Below, piece by piece: positions 63,631-64,000 of a DNA stretch of 64,000 nt. The stretch covers positions 767,988 to 831,987 of the forward strand of contig NZ_BMGD01000002.1 of the NCBI RefSeq assembly GCF_014639875.1. Reading direction: 5' to 3'. Within the stretch, counting starts at the first letter, position 1; each line of letters begins with the position of its first letter. This stretch comes from Blastomonas aquatica. Lineage in GTDB: Bacteria > Pseudomonadota > Alphaproteobacteria > Sphingomonadales > Sphingomonadaceae. Below the pieces are notes generated by a model, which saw only the letters and a list, made by a program, of their open reading frames with translations, ran no database searches and was not told the origin of the DNA. Made by a program: the position numbers and the translations under genes.

Positions 63631-64000
63631 TCAGCTTTGCACTCTTCTTGCGAATGCCCAGCATAGAAGCCGTCGTCTTCCATTTTGTGAGGGGATGCCG
63701 ATCCGAGAGATAGAGCGGCGCACACCCCTCGTCGCTTTTCGCCGTGCGTTGAGGTCTCCGCCGAAGCGGATCACTGCGTCGAGCGCCTCCTCCAAACGGC
63801 GCTGCCGTGTCGGGGCTGATTTGGCGGAGAGCACATGCTGAACCGCCATACGCTTGCGTCCCGGTGTAAGACAGCCCCAGGCAGCTGCAGCATCGGCATC
63901 GCGGTCCAGCGCGGCCTGCAATACGTCGGGGACATCCGTAAGCCTGCGGTGAGTACCGCGGTTCAGGCAGCCTGACGCTGGATTTGAGCGGGTCGCCAGT
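63631..64000 (-). CDS. YdeI/OmdA-like protein C-terminal part, cut by window edge
   Basis: A frame open from the right edge to 63631 reads VPDVLQAALDRDADAAAAW, GCLTPGRKRMAVQHVLSA and TRQRRLEEALDAV. This matches the C-terminal helices of the YdeI/OmpD-associated (bacteriocin-protection) family. Residues after LEEALDAV are low complexity and may follow a frameshift, so the true stop is uncertain. The N-terminus is outside the window. Its GC content is again high, which hints that the chromosome core returns near here. Confidence 0.5.
   Translation of the reverse strand, partial: LATRSNPASGCLNRGTHRRLTDVPDVLQAALDRDADAAAAWGCLTPGRKRMAVQHVLSAKSAPTRQRRLEEALDAVIRFGGDLNARRKATRGVRRSISRIGIPSQNGRRRLLCWAFARRVQS

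Noticed and set aside
63579..63683. A 34-codon minus-strand frame (MEDDGFYAGHSQEECKAEW...)
   Set aside because: It looks protein-like in composition, but is too short to support, overlaps the YdeI-like frame and may be the end of a frameshifted gene.

Overview
The window looks like chromosome of a sphingomonad (Alphaproteobacteria, Sphingomonadales). The core is GC-rich. It encodes a 180-kDa-type NAD-glutamate dehydrogenase beside a PAS-domain protein, glyQ-glyS-ppdK in a row, a DUF3297 protein, a PhhA phenylalanine hydroxylase with a divergent Lrp regulator, and many dispersed palindromic repeats. No plasmid or phage structural genes are visible.

Positions 1-19,130 are core housekeeping: an LplT/Aas-like MFS transporter (cut by the edge), pgsA, oxyR-rnd (overlapping), a small exported protein coupled to an aldonolactone-oxidase-type flavoenzyme, aspS behind a good promoter, a VapBC-like toxin-antitoxin pair, a TPR-like secreted protein coupled to a PPK2 kinase, gloA, a SIMPL protein, an ATP-grasp protein divergent from a DUF350 membrane protein, an outer-membrane beta-barrel, a secreted serine protease, a CHAP protein and rimO. 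Positions 19,460-29,221 hold a cadherin/propeller lipoprotein, lrp/phhA, a fasciclin lipoprotein, an epoxide hydrolase, a TraB/GumN protein, an XRE regulator with its membrane partner, and a molybdopterin oxidoreductase.

Positions 29,450-51,690 hold glyQ-glyS-ppdK, a DUF1214/DUF1254 pair, a fatty-acyl or side-chain beta-oxidation set (two acyl-CoA dehydrogenases and an enoyl-CoA hydratase), an orphan Imm8-like gene, typA, an S9 peptidase, NAD-glutamate dehydrogenase and a PAS protein. Two repeat elements sit in frame inside glyS, and others lie between genes.

From 51,954 the window enters a genomic island: tRNA-Thr(CGT), then a P4-type integrase preceded by four copies of a 9-bp motif. Beyond it, composition drops toward lower GC, with two lipoproteins, two IS5-family elements, an IS3-family remnant, a methyltransferase and, at 58,677-63,550, a tightly coupled six-gene operon. 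Its order is Fe(II)/2-oxoglutarate (TauD-like) dioxygenase, divergent PP2C-like phosphatase, NUDIX hydrolase, hemolysin-type acyltransferase, Coq4-like protein and MFS exporter. This looks like an uncharacterised biosynthesis-and-export pathway for an acylated small molecule, and is the strongest candidate here for an undescribed system. A YdeI/OmdA-like frame runs off the right edge.
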